The translations under genes were made by a program, and so were the position numbers. From CAZEAN01 sp964510225 (GTDB lineage Bacteria; Planctomycetota; Planctomycetia; Isosphaerales; Isosphaeraceae), in assembly GCA_964510225.1 (NCBI GenBank), contig CAZEAN010000100.1, forward strand, positions 1 through 21,115: DNA of 21,115 nt, written 5' to 3'. The notes under the pieces are model-generated. The model was not told the DNA's origin, did not search any database, and was given only the letters and a program-made list of their open reading frames with translations. Within the stretch, counting starts at the first letter, position 1, and the number at the start of each line of letters is the position of its first letter. Shown one piece after another: positions 1 through 5,857 of the stretch.

Positions 1-1
1 C

Positions 2-97
2 GGCGGTGGTGGCCTCGGCGGTGGCGGTGGTTTCGGCGGCGGTGGCCTCGGCGGGGGTGGAGGTGGTTTCGGCGGCGGTGGATTCGGAGGTGGATTC
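2..97 (+). repeat. Glycine-rich coding repeat (GGN triplets)
   Basis: This is a GGC/GGT/GGA-rich, imperfect tandem repeat with periods of 12-18 bases, each unit being several glycine codons plus TTC or CTC. It is a protein-coding low-complexity tract and not a CRISPR or noncoding satellite, because the unit length is always a multiple of three and the frame stays open. Confidence 0.7.
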
Positions 98-175
98 CGA
101 TCACTTCCTCTACCGAACGAGACACCCCAACGACCTGCAAGCGCTGATGCGTACCTGCAAAAAAAAACGAACTGA
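2..175 (+). CDS. C-terminal fragment of a glycine-rich protein (5' end outside the window)
   Basis: The frame is open from the window edge to a TGA at 173-175, giving 57 residues. The first ~33 are almost pure glycine interrupted by Leu and Phe (GGGGF and GGGGL units). They are followed by a short polar tail (FRSLPLPNETPQ, then ADAYLQKKTN). Such tails are low-complexity linkers and show no catalytic function by themselves; the function of the missing N-terminal part cannot be judged. The last codons run through nine consecutive A bases (159-167), forming CAA AAA AAA, and the stop comes two codons after the run. The next frame starts only 11 bases beyond the stop and lacks an ATG, so the two may be one gene joined by frameshifting or separated by a sequencing error. 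That this is coding is supported by the sharp repeat periodicity of three and the uninterrupted frame. Confidence 0.6.
   Translation, partial: GGGGLGGGGGFGGGGLGGGGGGFGGGGFGGGFRSLPLPNETPQRPASADAYLQKKTN
159..167 (+). other. A9 run with in-phase A_AAA_AAA heptamer (possible slippage site)
   Basis: Nine A bases follow a C in the frame of the glycine-rich gene (CAA AAA AAA ACG). The last base of CAA plus the two AAA codons (160-166) form A_AAA_AAA, which fits the X_XXY_YYZ rule for -1 ribosomal frameshifting. A -1 shift, or one extra A in the transcript, enters the frame of the downstream 1497-ending gene; that frame has no stop from 148 onward. Use of the site is an inference; an assembly indel at the homopolymer is the main alternative. 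Confidence 0.4.
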
Positions 176-186
176 GACGGCTTGAA

Positions 187-1497
187 TTGAGCCAGAGGAC
201 GGGTTCTGATCGCCCGTCCTCCATCCGAATCCGACCAAAGACACAAAAAGAGGACCGCCCTGGAGAGGGATCAAAATCCCCGCCCAGACGCGGTCCTGTT
301 CTACTTCGGGGAGCAGACCGAAGTGAGCGTATCGCTGATGCTGAACTCGACGAGAACACCAATCGAAGACGGCCTACTCAGCAAGAACTCGCGAAATGGC
401 AGAACTTTTTTTCCGATCGTCTTGAGGGTGACGAACCGACTCCGTCAGAACTACTCGAAATTGTGATCTCGCTCCGCGCTGAATACCGGATCCCTGAGGT
501 TGAAGCCGCGATCCGTTCGTATCTCAACCAACCTTCTCGACGAGTTGAAGTGGCCCGTGAACCCTGGATGTACGAAATGCTCGCCGTCGCGCTCGACTAC
601 AACCGTGGCGATGAAGCCGAGATAAAGCGTGCGATCGTTGAGGCAGTCAAACTTGCCAGGAGACCAGGAACTGAGGGTGATCCTGATAGCCTCTTGACCA
701 TCGCCGACCTGATGGCTGTCCGTGAGTTACTTGAAATCACCCTTCCGATCGATGGTAATCGTGATAAGAATGAGACCATCCGCATCGGTGACTTGCTTGA
801 TGAAGCTGCCCAACGACTCCCGCAGCGACCTGAACCCTTTATCAAGTTGCTTGAGCTTGCTGAGATCCAAAAAAATACGGATCGGATGGTTCGGGCGGTC
901 GAAGGGCTCTTCGCGCTCGGATGGCCTGGAGTTGATGAGGCATTCCGCTCTGAGACTCGTCGTCACGCGCTCAAGTTCGCCGAAACCTTAAGAGCAGAGA
1001 ATCGAGATCCCGAAGCCGACTACCTCCTCGATCGTCTCGATGATGCTGAGCCTCGGGACATCTACGCAAGCCTGACTTGGGAAGGTTATGGCGATCTTGA
1101 TCTTGAGGTTGACGAACCTCTCGGAGGTTCCGCAACTCGGATTGCGCCTCGATCGGTGATGGGGGGGGCATTGCTCAACAATGGCCGAGGGTTGAATCCT
1201 GAGGAGATCTACTCCTGTCCCCGAGGATTTAGCGGTCAGTACACGTTTCGAGTCAAACCGGTCGTAAGCGACCCAAAAGATCCCGTTACTCGCGTTAAAC
1301 TGAGAGTCATTCTCCACGAAGGGGGCACAGACGAACGCATCGAGATCTTTGAGATTAACCCGAAGGCGATCGAACCGATCACCCTTACGCTCCAACAAGG
1401 CCGACGGACCAAAATCTTGCCCTATATCGCACCTGAGGTCCTGATCATTCCGAAGCCTGAGGTGATTGAAGACTCTGAGGAATCACGTCGACCGTAG
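187..1497 (+). CDS. Helical-repeat protein with C-terminal DUF2135/YfaP-like beta domain; TTG start or frameshift fusion
   Basis: This is a 436-residue protein if begun at TTG 187, which has a weak purine stretch (GAGACGG, 174-180) in front. No ATG occurs until about residue 129. Residues 1-60 are basic and polar with no signal peptide. Residues 65-285 are predicted helical, acidic and Leu/Ala-rich, resembling a TPR-like solenoid without a clear consensus. Residues ~293-410 look like a beta domain: DLDLEVDEP (303-311), MGGALLNNGRGLNPEEIY (325-342), then a G-QYTFRV strand. That arrangement resembles DUF2135/YfaP-type domains. Family members are poorly characterised and often extracytoplasmic, yet no export signal is seen here. 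That would be explained if the real N-terminus lies in the glycine-rich gene upstream, joined at the A9 run. A G8 run at 1161-1168 lies within the beta domain but does not disturb the frame. I do not know the function. Confidence 0.7.
   Translation: MSQRTGSDRPSSIRIRPKTQKEDRPGEGSKSPPRRGPVLLRGADRSERIADAELDENTNRRRPTQQELAKWQNFFSDRLEGDEPTPSELLEIVISLRAEYRIPEVEAAIRSYLNQPSRRVEVAREPWMYEMLAVALDYNRGDEAEIKRAIVEAVKLARRPGTEGDPDSLLTIADLMAVRELLEITLPIDGNRDKNETIRIGDLLDEAAQRLPQRPEPFIKLLELAEIQKNTDRMVRAVEGLFALGWPGVDEAFRSETRRHALKFAETLRAENRDPEADYLLDRLDDAEPRDIYASLTWEGYGDLDLEVDEPLGGSATRIAPRSVMGGALLNNGRGLNPEEIYSCPRGFSGQYTFRVKPVVSDPKDPVTRVKLRVILHEGGTDERIEIFEINPKAIEPITLTLQQGRRTKILPYIAPEVLIIPKPEVIEDSEESRRP
195..221 (+). 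other. Perfect 9-bp GC-rich hairpin over the start region of the next gene
   Basis: GAGGACGGG at 195-203 is exactly complementary to CCCGTCCTC at 213-221, with a 9-base loop. No T-run follows, so it is not a standard intrinsic terminator. It begins five bases after the TTG at 187-189 and 28 bases after the A_AAA_AAA heptamer. It could hinder initiation at that TTG. The spacing is long for a classical frameshift stimulator. Confidence 0.55.
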
Positions 1498-1526
1498 CTT
1501 CTTCGATCTTGCCTCTCCGCCAAACC

Positions 1527-1555
1527 ATGAAGCGAGGGAATCGCTCCGTCTTCAT
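1527..1555 (+). terminator. Imperfect hairpin after the DUF2135-like gene
   Basis: ATGAAG (1527-1532) pairs with CTTCAT (1550-1555), and GAG (1534-1536) with CTC (1544-1546), leaving a small internal loop. It lies 30 bases after the stop codon. No T-run follows, so it would be at best a weak or factor-assisted terminator or an mRNA 3' end structure. An alternative overlapping stem, TCTTC with GAAGA (1549-1564), competes with it. Confidence 0.25.
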
Positions 1556-1576
1556 TAGGGAAGATGATCGAGCCAC

Positions 1577-1606
1577 TTGAGAACAAGGATCCAAGGTCGC
1601 TATATT
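1577..1606 (+). promoter_or_regulatory. Sigma-70-like promoter for the HtrA-type protease gene
   Basis: TTGAGA (1577-1582) and TATATT (1601-1606) are each one mismatch from the -35 and -10 consensus, with an 18-base spacer. Transcription would begin near 1613, leaving a ~115-base leader before the ATG at 1729. The rest of the 231-base gap (1498-1728) shows only the hairpin above and the ribosome binding site. Confidence 0.45.
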
Positions 1607-1713
1607 CAGTAAGTTAACGACGCCGAATGGTCGTTCACTCGACCGAGTTCTCTGGTCAAGGATCTACTTCGACCTTGACCGGCATTCTCTCGAAGGCTCG
1701 ATTCCTATCAATC

Positions 1714-1720
1714 GGAAGGA
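1714..1720 (+). promoter_or_regulatory. Ribosome binding site GGAAGGA deciding the protease start
   Basis: GGAAGGA lies 8 bases before ATG 1729. The upstream in-frame ATG at 1627 has no comparable site, and starting there would bury the signal peptide behind 34 residues. Confidence 0.7.
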
Positions 1721-1728
1721 TTCCGACG

Positions 1729-2859
1729 ATGGATTACAAGACAAGAGCCCGACTCCCTAGTCGTCCGAGTGTTTTGATTGTCCTCGGACTCATCGCCTTT
1801 GCTGCAACGGGTCGATCTGGATCCGCTCAAGCCATCTCGGTGGCAGAATCACTATCGGCCGAGTTTCGTCGTGCTGCTGAGAAGGCCCTCCCGTCGATCG
1901 TGACCATTCGGCGCGCCGGCAGCATCCTGCTTGAGCAGACAACGCAGTCTGGACTCACGGAGGCTCGGGAGCCAAGGCGATCTTTTTCGGTTGGTGGCTC
2001 CGGTATCATTATCAACGGGGACCGCGGCTTAATACTGACGAACGATCATGTAATCGCCAACGGAGATACCTTTGAAGTGATCCTGGCCGATCGACGGCGC
2101 AGGTCGGTCCTTGAAGTCCGTCGCGATCCTCGGAGCGATCTCGCCCTCTTGGTGATTGATCCAACTGGTCTCGATCTCCAGGCGATTACCTGGGGAGATT
2201 CAGCCTCGATTGAAACTGGCGATTGGGTCCTTTCCCTTGGGCAACCGTTTGGGCTCGCGGGAACCGTCAGCGCCGGGATTATCAGCGGGACCGGTCGAAC
2301 ACTCTCCCTTTGGCCTCATCGCGACTTGCTTCAAACCGATGCAGCGATCAATCCCGGCAGCTCCGGCGGGGCATTGGTCGACCTTGATGGAGCGCTTGTC
2401 GGAGTCAATGTCGCAGTCCAGACCGTCAGCGGCGGCTTTGAAGGAGTCGGATTTGCAGTCCCCGAATCACGAGCGCGACGAGTAAGCGATGACCTCAGCG
2501 CGATCGGCCAAGTCCGACGTGTTTCGATCGGAGTCCGGCTCCAAACGCTCGATCCGGAAATGGCAGCGACACTCCAGATTCCGGGGGGAGTCCTCGTGAG
2601 TTCCGTCCTTGAAGGCGGCCCGGCTGATCGTGGTGGTGTTCTGGTTGAGGACTACATTATCAAAGTTGATTCGGTCCCAATCGCCGCTCCCGATCAACTC
2701 ATCAGCGCAATCGAATTCCGAGATCCCGGCCAATCGGTAGTACTCTCGATAGTTCGATCCAATCGGATCGTTGACGTCCGAGTCAAACCCGAACCGATGA
2801 TCGCCCCTCAATCGTCAAGTAAGAATTCAGTCGTCGATTCCGACTCCGATCAACTATAA
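1729..2859 (+). CDS. Secreted HtrA/DegP-type serine protease with one PDZ domain
   Basis: This 376-residue trypsin-like protease probably acts in the periplasm on misfolded or signalling proteins. Residues 1-35 form a signal peptide: a basic start, a hydrophobic core (VLIVLGLIAFAA), and an AQA cleavage site at 33-35. The protease domain spans ~45-255. The catalytic triad is complete: His107 in TNDHVI, Asp137 in SDLALL, and Ser212 in INPGSSGGAL. A single PDZ domain follows at ~265-352 (GVRLQTLD, GGVLVSSVLEGGPADRGGVLV in segments), then a short polar tail. One PDZ domain makes it resemble DegS/HtrA-short forms, but a cleaved signal peptide looks more likely than a DegS-type anchor. The sigma-54 activator gene begins 58 bases downstream on the same strand, so co-transcription is plausible. 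ATG 1729 was chosen for its ribosome binding site and signal peptide. Confidence 0.93.
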   Translation: MDYKTRARLPSRPSVLIVLGLIAFAATGRSGSAQAISVAESLSAEFRRAAEKALPSIVTIRRAGSILLEQTTQSGLTEAREPRRSFSVGGSGIIINGDRGLILTNDHVIANGDTFEVILADRRRRSVLEVRRDPRSDLALLVIDPTGLDLQAITWGDSASIETGDWVLSLGQPFGLAGTVSAGIISGTGRTLSLWPHRDLLQTDAAINPGSSGGALVDLDGALVGVNVAVQTVSGGFEGVGFAVPESRARRVSDDLSAIGQVRRVSIGVRLQTLDPEMAATLQIPGGVLVSSVLEGGPADRGGVLVEDYIIKVDSVPIAAPDQLISAIEFRDPGQSVVLSIVRSNRIVDVRVKPEPMIAPQSSSKNSVVDSDSDQL

Positions 2860-2917
2860 AAATCCGTGACATCGCCTGACTTCCTGCATTCAACGCTGGC
2901 AAAGGAATGCCCTTCTG

Positions 2918-4453
2918 ATGACAAGCCGAATTCTCATCGTTGATGACGAGCCAAGCACTCGGATGCATCTCAAAGCACTCCTTGAATTGGATGCGCACGA
3001 GGTCGAAGTTGCCGCTTCAGCTTCCGAGGCTCTGAAGCTCCTCCAAACTCAATCGGTGCATCTGATGATCACCGATCTTTACATGCCGAGCGTCGGTGGG
3101 CTTAAGCTCTTAAATGAGGTCAGAGAGCGAGGGCTCCCTCTCGGTGTAATCCTCTTAACCGCTTATGGAGAAACGGAAGTCGCCCTCGAAGCGATGAAGG
3201 CGGGGGCAGATGACTTTGTCTCCAAGCCGATCGATCCCGACCGTTTCCGATTGCTGGTTGATCGGACCCTCCGCCGCCGTCGTTTACTGGATGAACTCCT
3301 TGAGCTTCAACAGCAGATCTCTGAGAGCTACAGCTTTCACAACATGCTCTCGAAGAGCCCCAAGATGCGCAAGGTCTTCGATCTAATCGAACAGGTCGGT
3401 CCCCTCGGTTCCACGGTCTTGATTCAAGGCGAAACCGGGACCGGCAAAGAACTTGTCGCTCGAGCTGTCCATGCGGCAAGCCACCGATCAGGGGGACCGT
3501 TCGTTGCCGTCAACTGCACGGCCTTCAATGAATCATTGATTGAAAGTGAACTCTTTGGACACGAAAGAGGTGCGTTCACGGGTGCCGATCGAACCAAGGC
3601 GGGACGATTCGAACGCGCGCATAACGGTACCCTTTTCCTCGATGAGATCGGCGAGATCAGCCCGTCGATGCAAGCGAAACTCCTCCGGGTCCTCCAGACC
3701 GGGGAAATCGAACGACTCGGAGGAACGGAGACTATTAAGGTTGACGTCCGGATTGTGGCAGCGAGCAACCGTCGTCTCGACGAAATGTCGCGACGGGGGA
3801 CCTTCCGGTCTGATCTCTTCTATCGACTCCGAGTGGTTCCCATAGAACTCCCGCCACTCCGCGAACGCTCCGAGGATATCTCACTCCTGGCACTCCACTT
3901 CCTTCAAGAGTCAGCTAATCGATCTACTCCTCCCGTAAACCGATTCTCGAACGAAGCAATGCAAGCTCTCTATGCGTATTCGTGGCCAGGGAATATACGG
4001 GAACTTGAGAACGCGGTGAAAGCAGCTGTTGCCCTTGCGGAAGGTACCGTGATTCGACCTGAAGATCTTCCGAGGTCGATCTACGCTGCCCAAGGTTCGG
4101 ATGATCACGACCACCAGGGAGCCCACCATGGTCTTCTTGACTTGGAGCAACCCTTACCACAAGTAATAGAAACTGTTGTCTCTGAAATTGAGCGTAATTA
4201 TTTCTTGGAATTACTAACGCTTTATCGTGGCAATGTCGCCCGCAGTGCACGGCACAGCGGACTTTCGAGACGCTGCGTGACACAAAAGCTTCAGAAGTAT
4301 GGCTTAGATCGCTCGCAATTCCGTGCGAACTCGATCAGTATCAATGGAGAAGGATTCTCGATGGATCCTGATCAAGGCAGCGGGACATCCTTAAATTCGA
4401 ATTCGAGTGGAATTTCGGTGACCGCGCCCGGTGTTTCGAGGATGAGTTCGTAA
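2918..4453 (+). CDS. NtrC-family sigma-54-dependent response regulator
   Basis: This 511-residue protein has the full three-domain order. The receiver (~4-115) has D9/D10, phospho-acceptor D53 (ITDLYMP), T81 and K103. The AAA+ domain (~143-390) has Walker A GETGTGKE (171-178), the sigma-54-contacting GAFTGA loop (218-223), Walker B LFLDEIGE (239-246), and the arginine-finger region RSDLFYRL. A Fis-type helix-turn-helix lies at ~425-465 (ARSARHSGLSRRCVTQKLQKYGL). It should activate sigma-54 promoters when phosphorylated. No histidine kinase adjoins it; the nearest, at 10120-11871, belongs to another operon. The start has AAAGGAA (2901-2907) in front. The protein continues ~45 residues past the DNA-binding helix in a low-complexity Ser/Asn/Gly tail, and its last 82 bases overlap the convergent minus-strand gene. 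The tail probably just reflects read-on to the first stop. Confidence 0.95.
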   Translation: MTSRILIVDDEPSTRMHLKALLELDAHEVEVAASASEALKLLQTQSVHLMITDLYMPSVGGLKLLNEVRERGLPLGVILLTAYGETEVALEAMKAGADDFVSKPIDPDRFRLLVDRTLRRRRLLDELLELQQQISESYSFHNMLSKSPKMRKVFDLIEQVGPLGSTVLIQGETGTGKELVARAVHAASHRSGGPFVAVNCTAFNESLIESELFGHERGAFTGADRTKAGRFERAHNGTLFLDEIGEISPSMQAKLLRVLQTGEIERLGGTETIKVDVRIVAASNRRLDEMSRRGTFRSDLFYRLRVVPIELPPLRERSEDISLLALHFLQESANRSTPPVNRFSNEAMQALYAYSWPGNIRELENAVKAAVALAEGTVIRPEDLPRSIYAAQGSDDHDHQGAHHGLLDLEQPLPQVIETVVSEIERNYFLELLTLYRGNVARSARHSGLSRRCVTQKLQKYGLDRSQFRANSISINGEGFSMDPDQGSGTSLNSNSSGISVTAPGVSRMSS

Positions 4454-5718
4454 TCCGATGGCTTCCCGGGTGCATCAACGAAGAGATACTGCAAAGCGAT
4501 CGAATTTCCCGTTAACCCGATCTGGTTGAATCCACCGTTTTGCTCAAACCGAGACCCATCGGGGCGTTGGAGCCAGATCGCGTTGTTGAAGAGCCCTTGC
4601 TGGTAGGTCTCAAACGCTTCCGAATTTCCCTCATAGTTAAGAACAAGGTCGATCTTCCAAACGAATCCGTCGACCTGGATCCGTTCGAGTTCGACCGTCA
4701 CCTCATCCTTTGTCTGCTCTGATTTCGACCGATCCAACGCGAACTGAAATCGTGTATTCGAAGCGGGGACGGTTACGTTTGCTTGGACCTTCAGTGAACT
4801 CAACATGGTCGCTTCACGAACGGGTGAAACCATGTTTAAGTTGAGTTCTGCGATCGGTGTCTCCGGTCGGAGGATGACAGAGGATGACTCTTCCGAGACG
4901 GTCGGCTCAAGCGTGTTGTTGAGATTGTCGACGATCGTCATGTCCGAAGCCTCGATTTCGAGAAGCATCGGCTTGATCCGAGGTTCCCAGACCAGACTCA
5001 ACCGCGCATTCGAGGTCCGATTGCCGGAGCGGAAATCGTTTTGTGCGGCTATCTCTTCTAAAACGACTCGGAAAGGCCCATTGTACCGCTTAGATGCGTT
5101 GCCTGTAGACATTCCAGGCATATACGCATCGGTCATAGAGCCTCCCGCCAAGATCCCGATGGTGCCGTCTCCGGTGTTGTATTCGGCGGTTAGATTCGCC
5201 TGACTGAGGACCTGATCGAGTGCCTCCAAGAACGGGACTTTTTCAAGTTCCAGATCAAGGGCAGGATTCGTTGCGTCTTGCCCATAGATTGCCCGGAGAT
5301 CTGTGATCGGATTTCCGGACTGCGACTGAAGTCCGCGGAGGACCTCGGAGAGTCGAATGCCTTCCCCTTTGATGGTCACCAGACTCGCTTCAAGAAGACT
5401 CTCAGCATTTGATCCTTCCTTGATCGCCGTCCGGATCCGCTCGATTCGCTCTCGGATTGGCTCCGCATCCGCTGAATCAGCGCCCGGGAGCAAAATGAGG
5501 ATTCGGTCGCCAAGCTTGATGAGCGCTGCTTCAGCAGCATCGGCGCGATCATCGTCACCATCGCTGAGCCGATCGAGTAAGAGATTGACGCGATCACGTA
5601 ATGCAGCGCTTACCTCTTGCGCCTCGGAGGGACCGACAACAAGCGACGTCAGCACCGCAACCCCGATGACCCACCGAATCGCTACGCTATATCTCAGACT
5701 TTCTGAAAGGCGTGTCAT
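4372..5718 (-). CDS. Secreted protein with an STN/secretin-N-like domain, function unknown
   Basis: This is a 448-residue protein. Residues 1-33 form a signal peptide (hydrophobic WVIGVAVLTSLVVG, SEA cleavage motif). Residues ~37-105 are helical and charged, like a short HEAT-type or coiled segment. Residues ~108-190 show the pattern of an STN/secretin N domain (LSEVLRGLQSQSGNPI, LDLELEKVPFLEALDQVLSQANL, then TIGILAG): two short repeats of helix and strand used for protein contacts in secretins and TonB receptors. No secretin pore or beta-barrel follows. The C-terminal half is beta-rich (VDGFVWKIDLVLNYEG, NGGFN, then YELILETPG to FEFKDVPLP). I believe similar proteins recur in planctomycetes, but that is recollection only. 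GGAGG lies 9 bases before the ATG at 5718. The cyanophycinase/ThuA gene ends 139 bases upstream on the same strand. Cell-envelope scaffold is the best guess. Confidence 0.8.
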   Translation of the reverse strand: MTRLSESLRYSVAIRWVIGVAVLTSLVVGPSEAQEVSAALRDRVNLLLDRLSDGDDDRADAAEAALIKLGDRILILLPGADSADAEPIRERIERIRTAIKEGSNAESLLEASLVTIKGEGIRLSEVLRGLQSQSGNPITDLRAIYGQDATNPALDLELEKVPFLEALDQVLSQANLTAEYNTGDGTIGILAGGSMTDAYMPGMSTGNASKRYNGPFRVVLEEIAAQNDFRSGNRTSNARLSLVWEPRIKPMLLEIEASDMTIVDNLNNTLEPTVSEESSSVILRPETPIAELNLNMVSPVREATMLSSLKVQANVTVPASNTRFQFALDRSKSEQTKDEVTVELERIQVDGFVWKIDLVLNYEGNSEAFETYQQGLFNNAIWLQRPDGSRFEQNGGFNQIGLTGNSIALQYLFVDAPGKPSDYELILETPGAVTEIPLEFEFKDVPLP

Positions 5719-5857
5719 CTCTGCCGGCCTCCGAATCGATATTTGAATCCTGAGTGGAAGGATCGCCAGTCCGAATTCTATCGTTTGTTCTAAGATCTTG
5801 CCAGATCGACTCGGACCTCAGGTACTTGAATTGCTGATCGGTCTCAACGAGGTTCCC

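Noticed and set aside
2..97. Short-period repeat as a CRISPR or noncoding satellite
   Set aside because: No constant repeat with unique spacers; it is a glycine-codon repeat in an open frame.
167..169. DLG in place of DFG in the Ser/Thr kinase (residues 167-169 of that protein) as a sign of inactivity
   Set aside because: The metal-binding Asp is kept and HRDIKPEN and Lys55 are intact; DLG is common in active bacterial kinases. The coordinates given are residue numbers.
1161..1168. G8 homopolymer as a second slippage site
   Set aside because: The reading frame and the DUF2135-like domain continue smoothly across it, and no alternative frame beyond it stays open to give a sensible product.
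2898..2910. Possible sigma-54 promoter (TGGC and GC elements) before the activator gene
   Set aside because: The GG and GC elements are one base too close for the -24/-12 spacing, and the site overlaps the ribosome binding region.
3424..3768. Minus-strand open frame opposite the AAA+ domain
   Set aside because: The plus strand encodes conserved Walker A, GAFTGA and Walker B motifs; the antisense product is basic and featureless.
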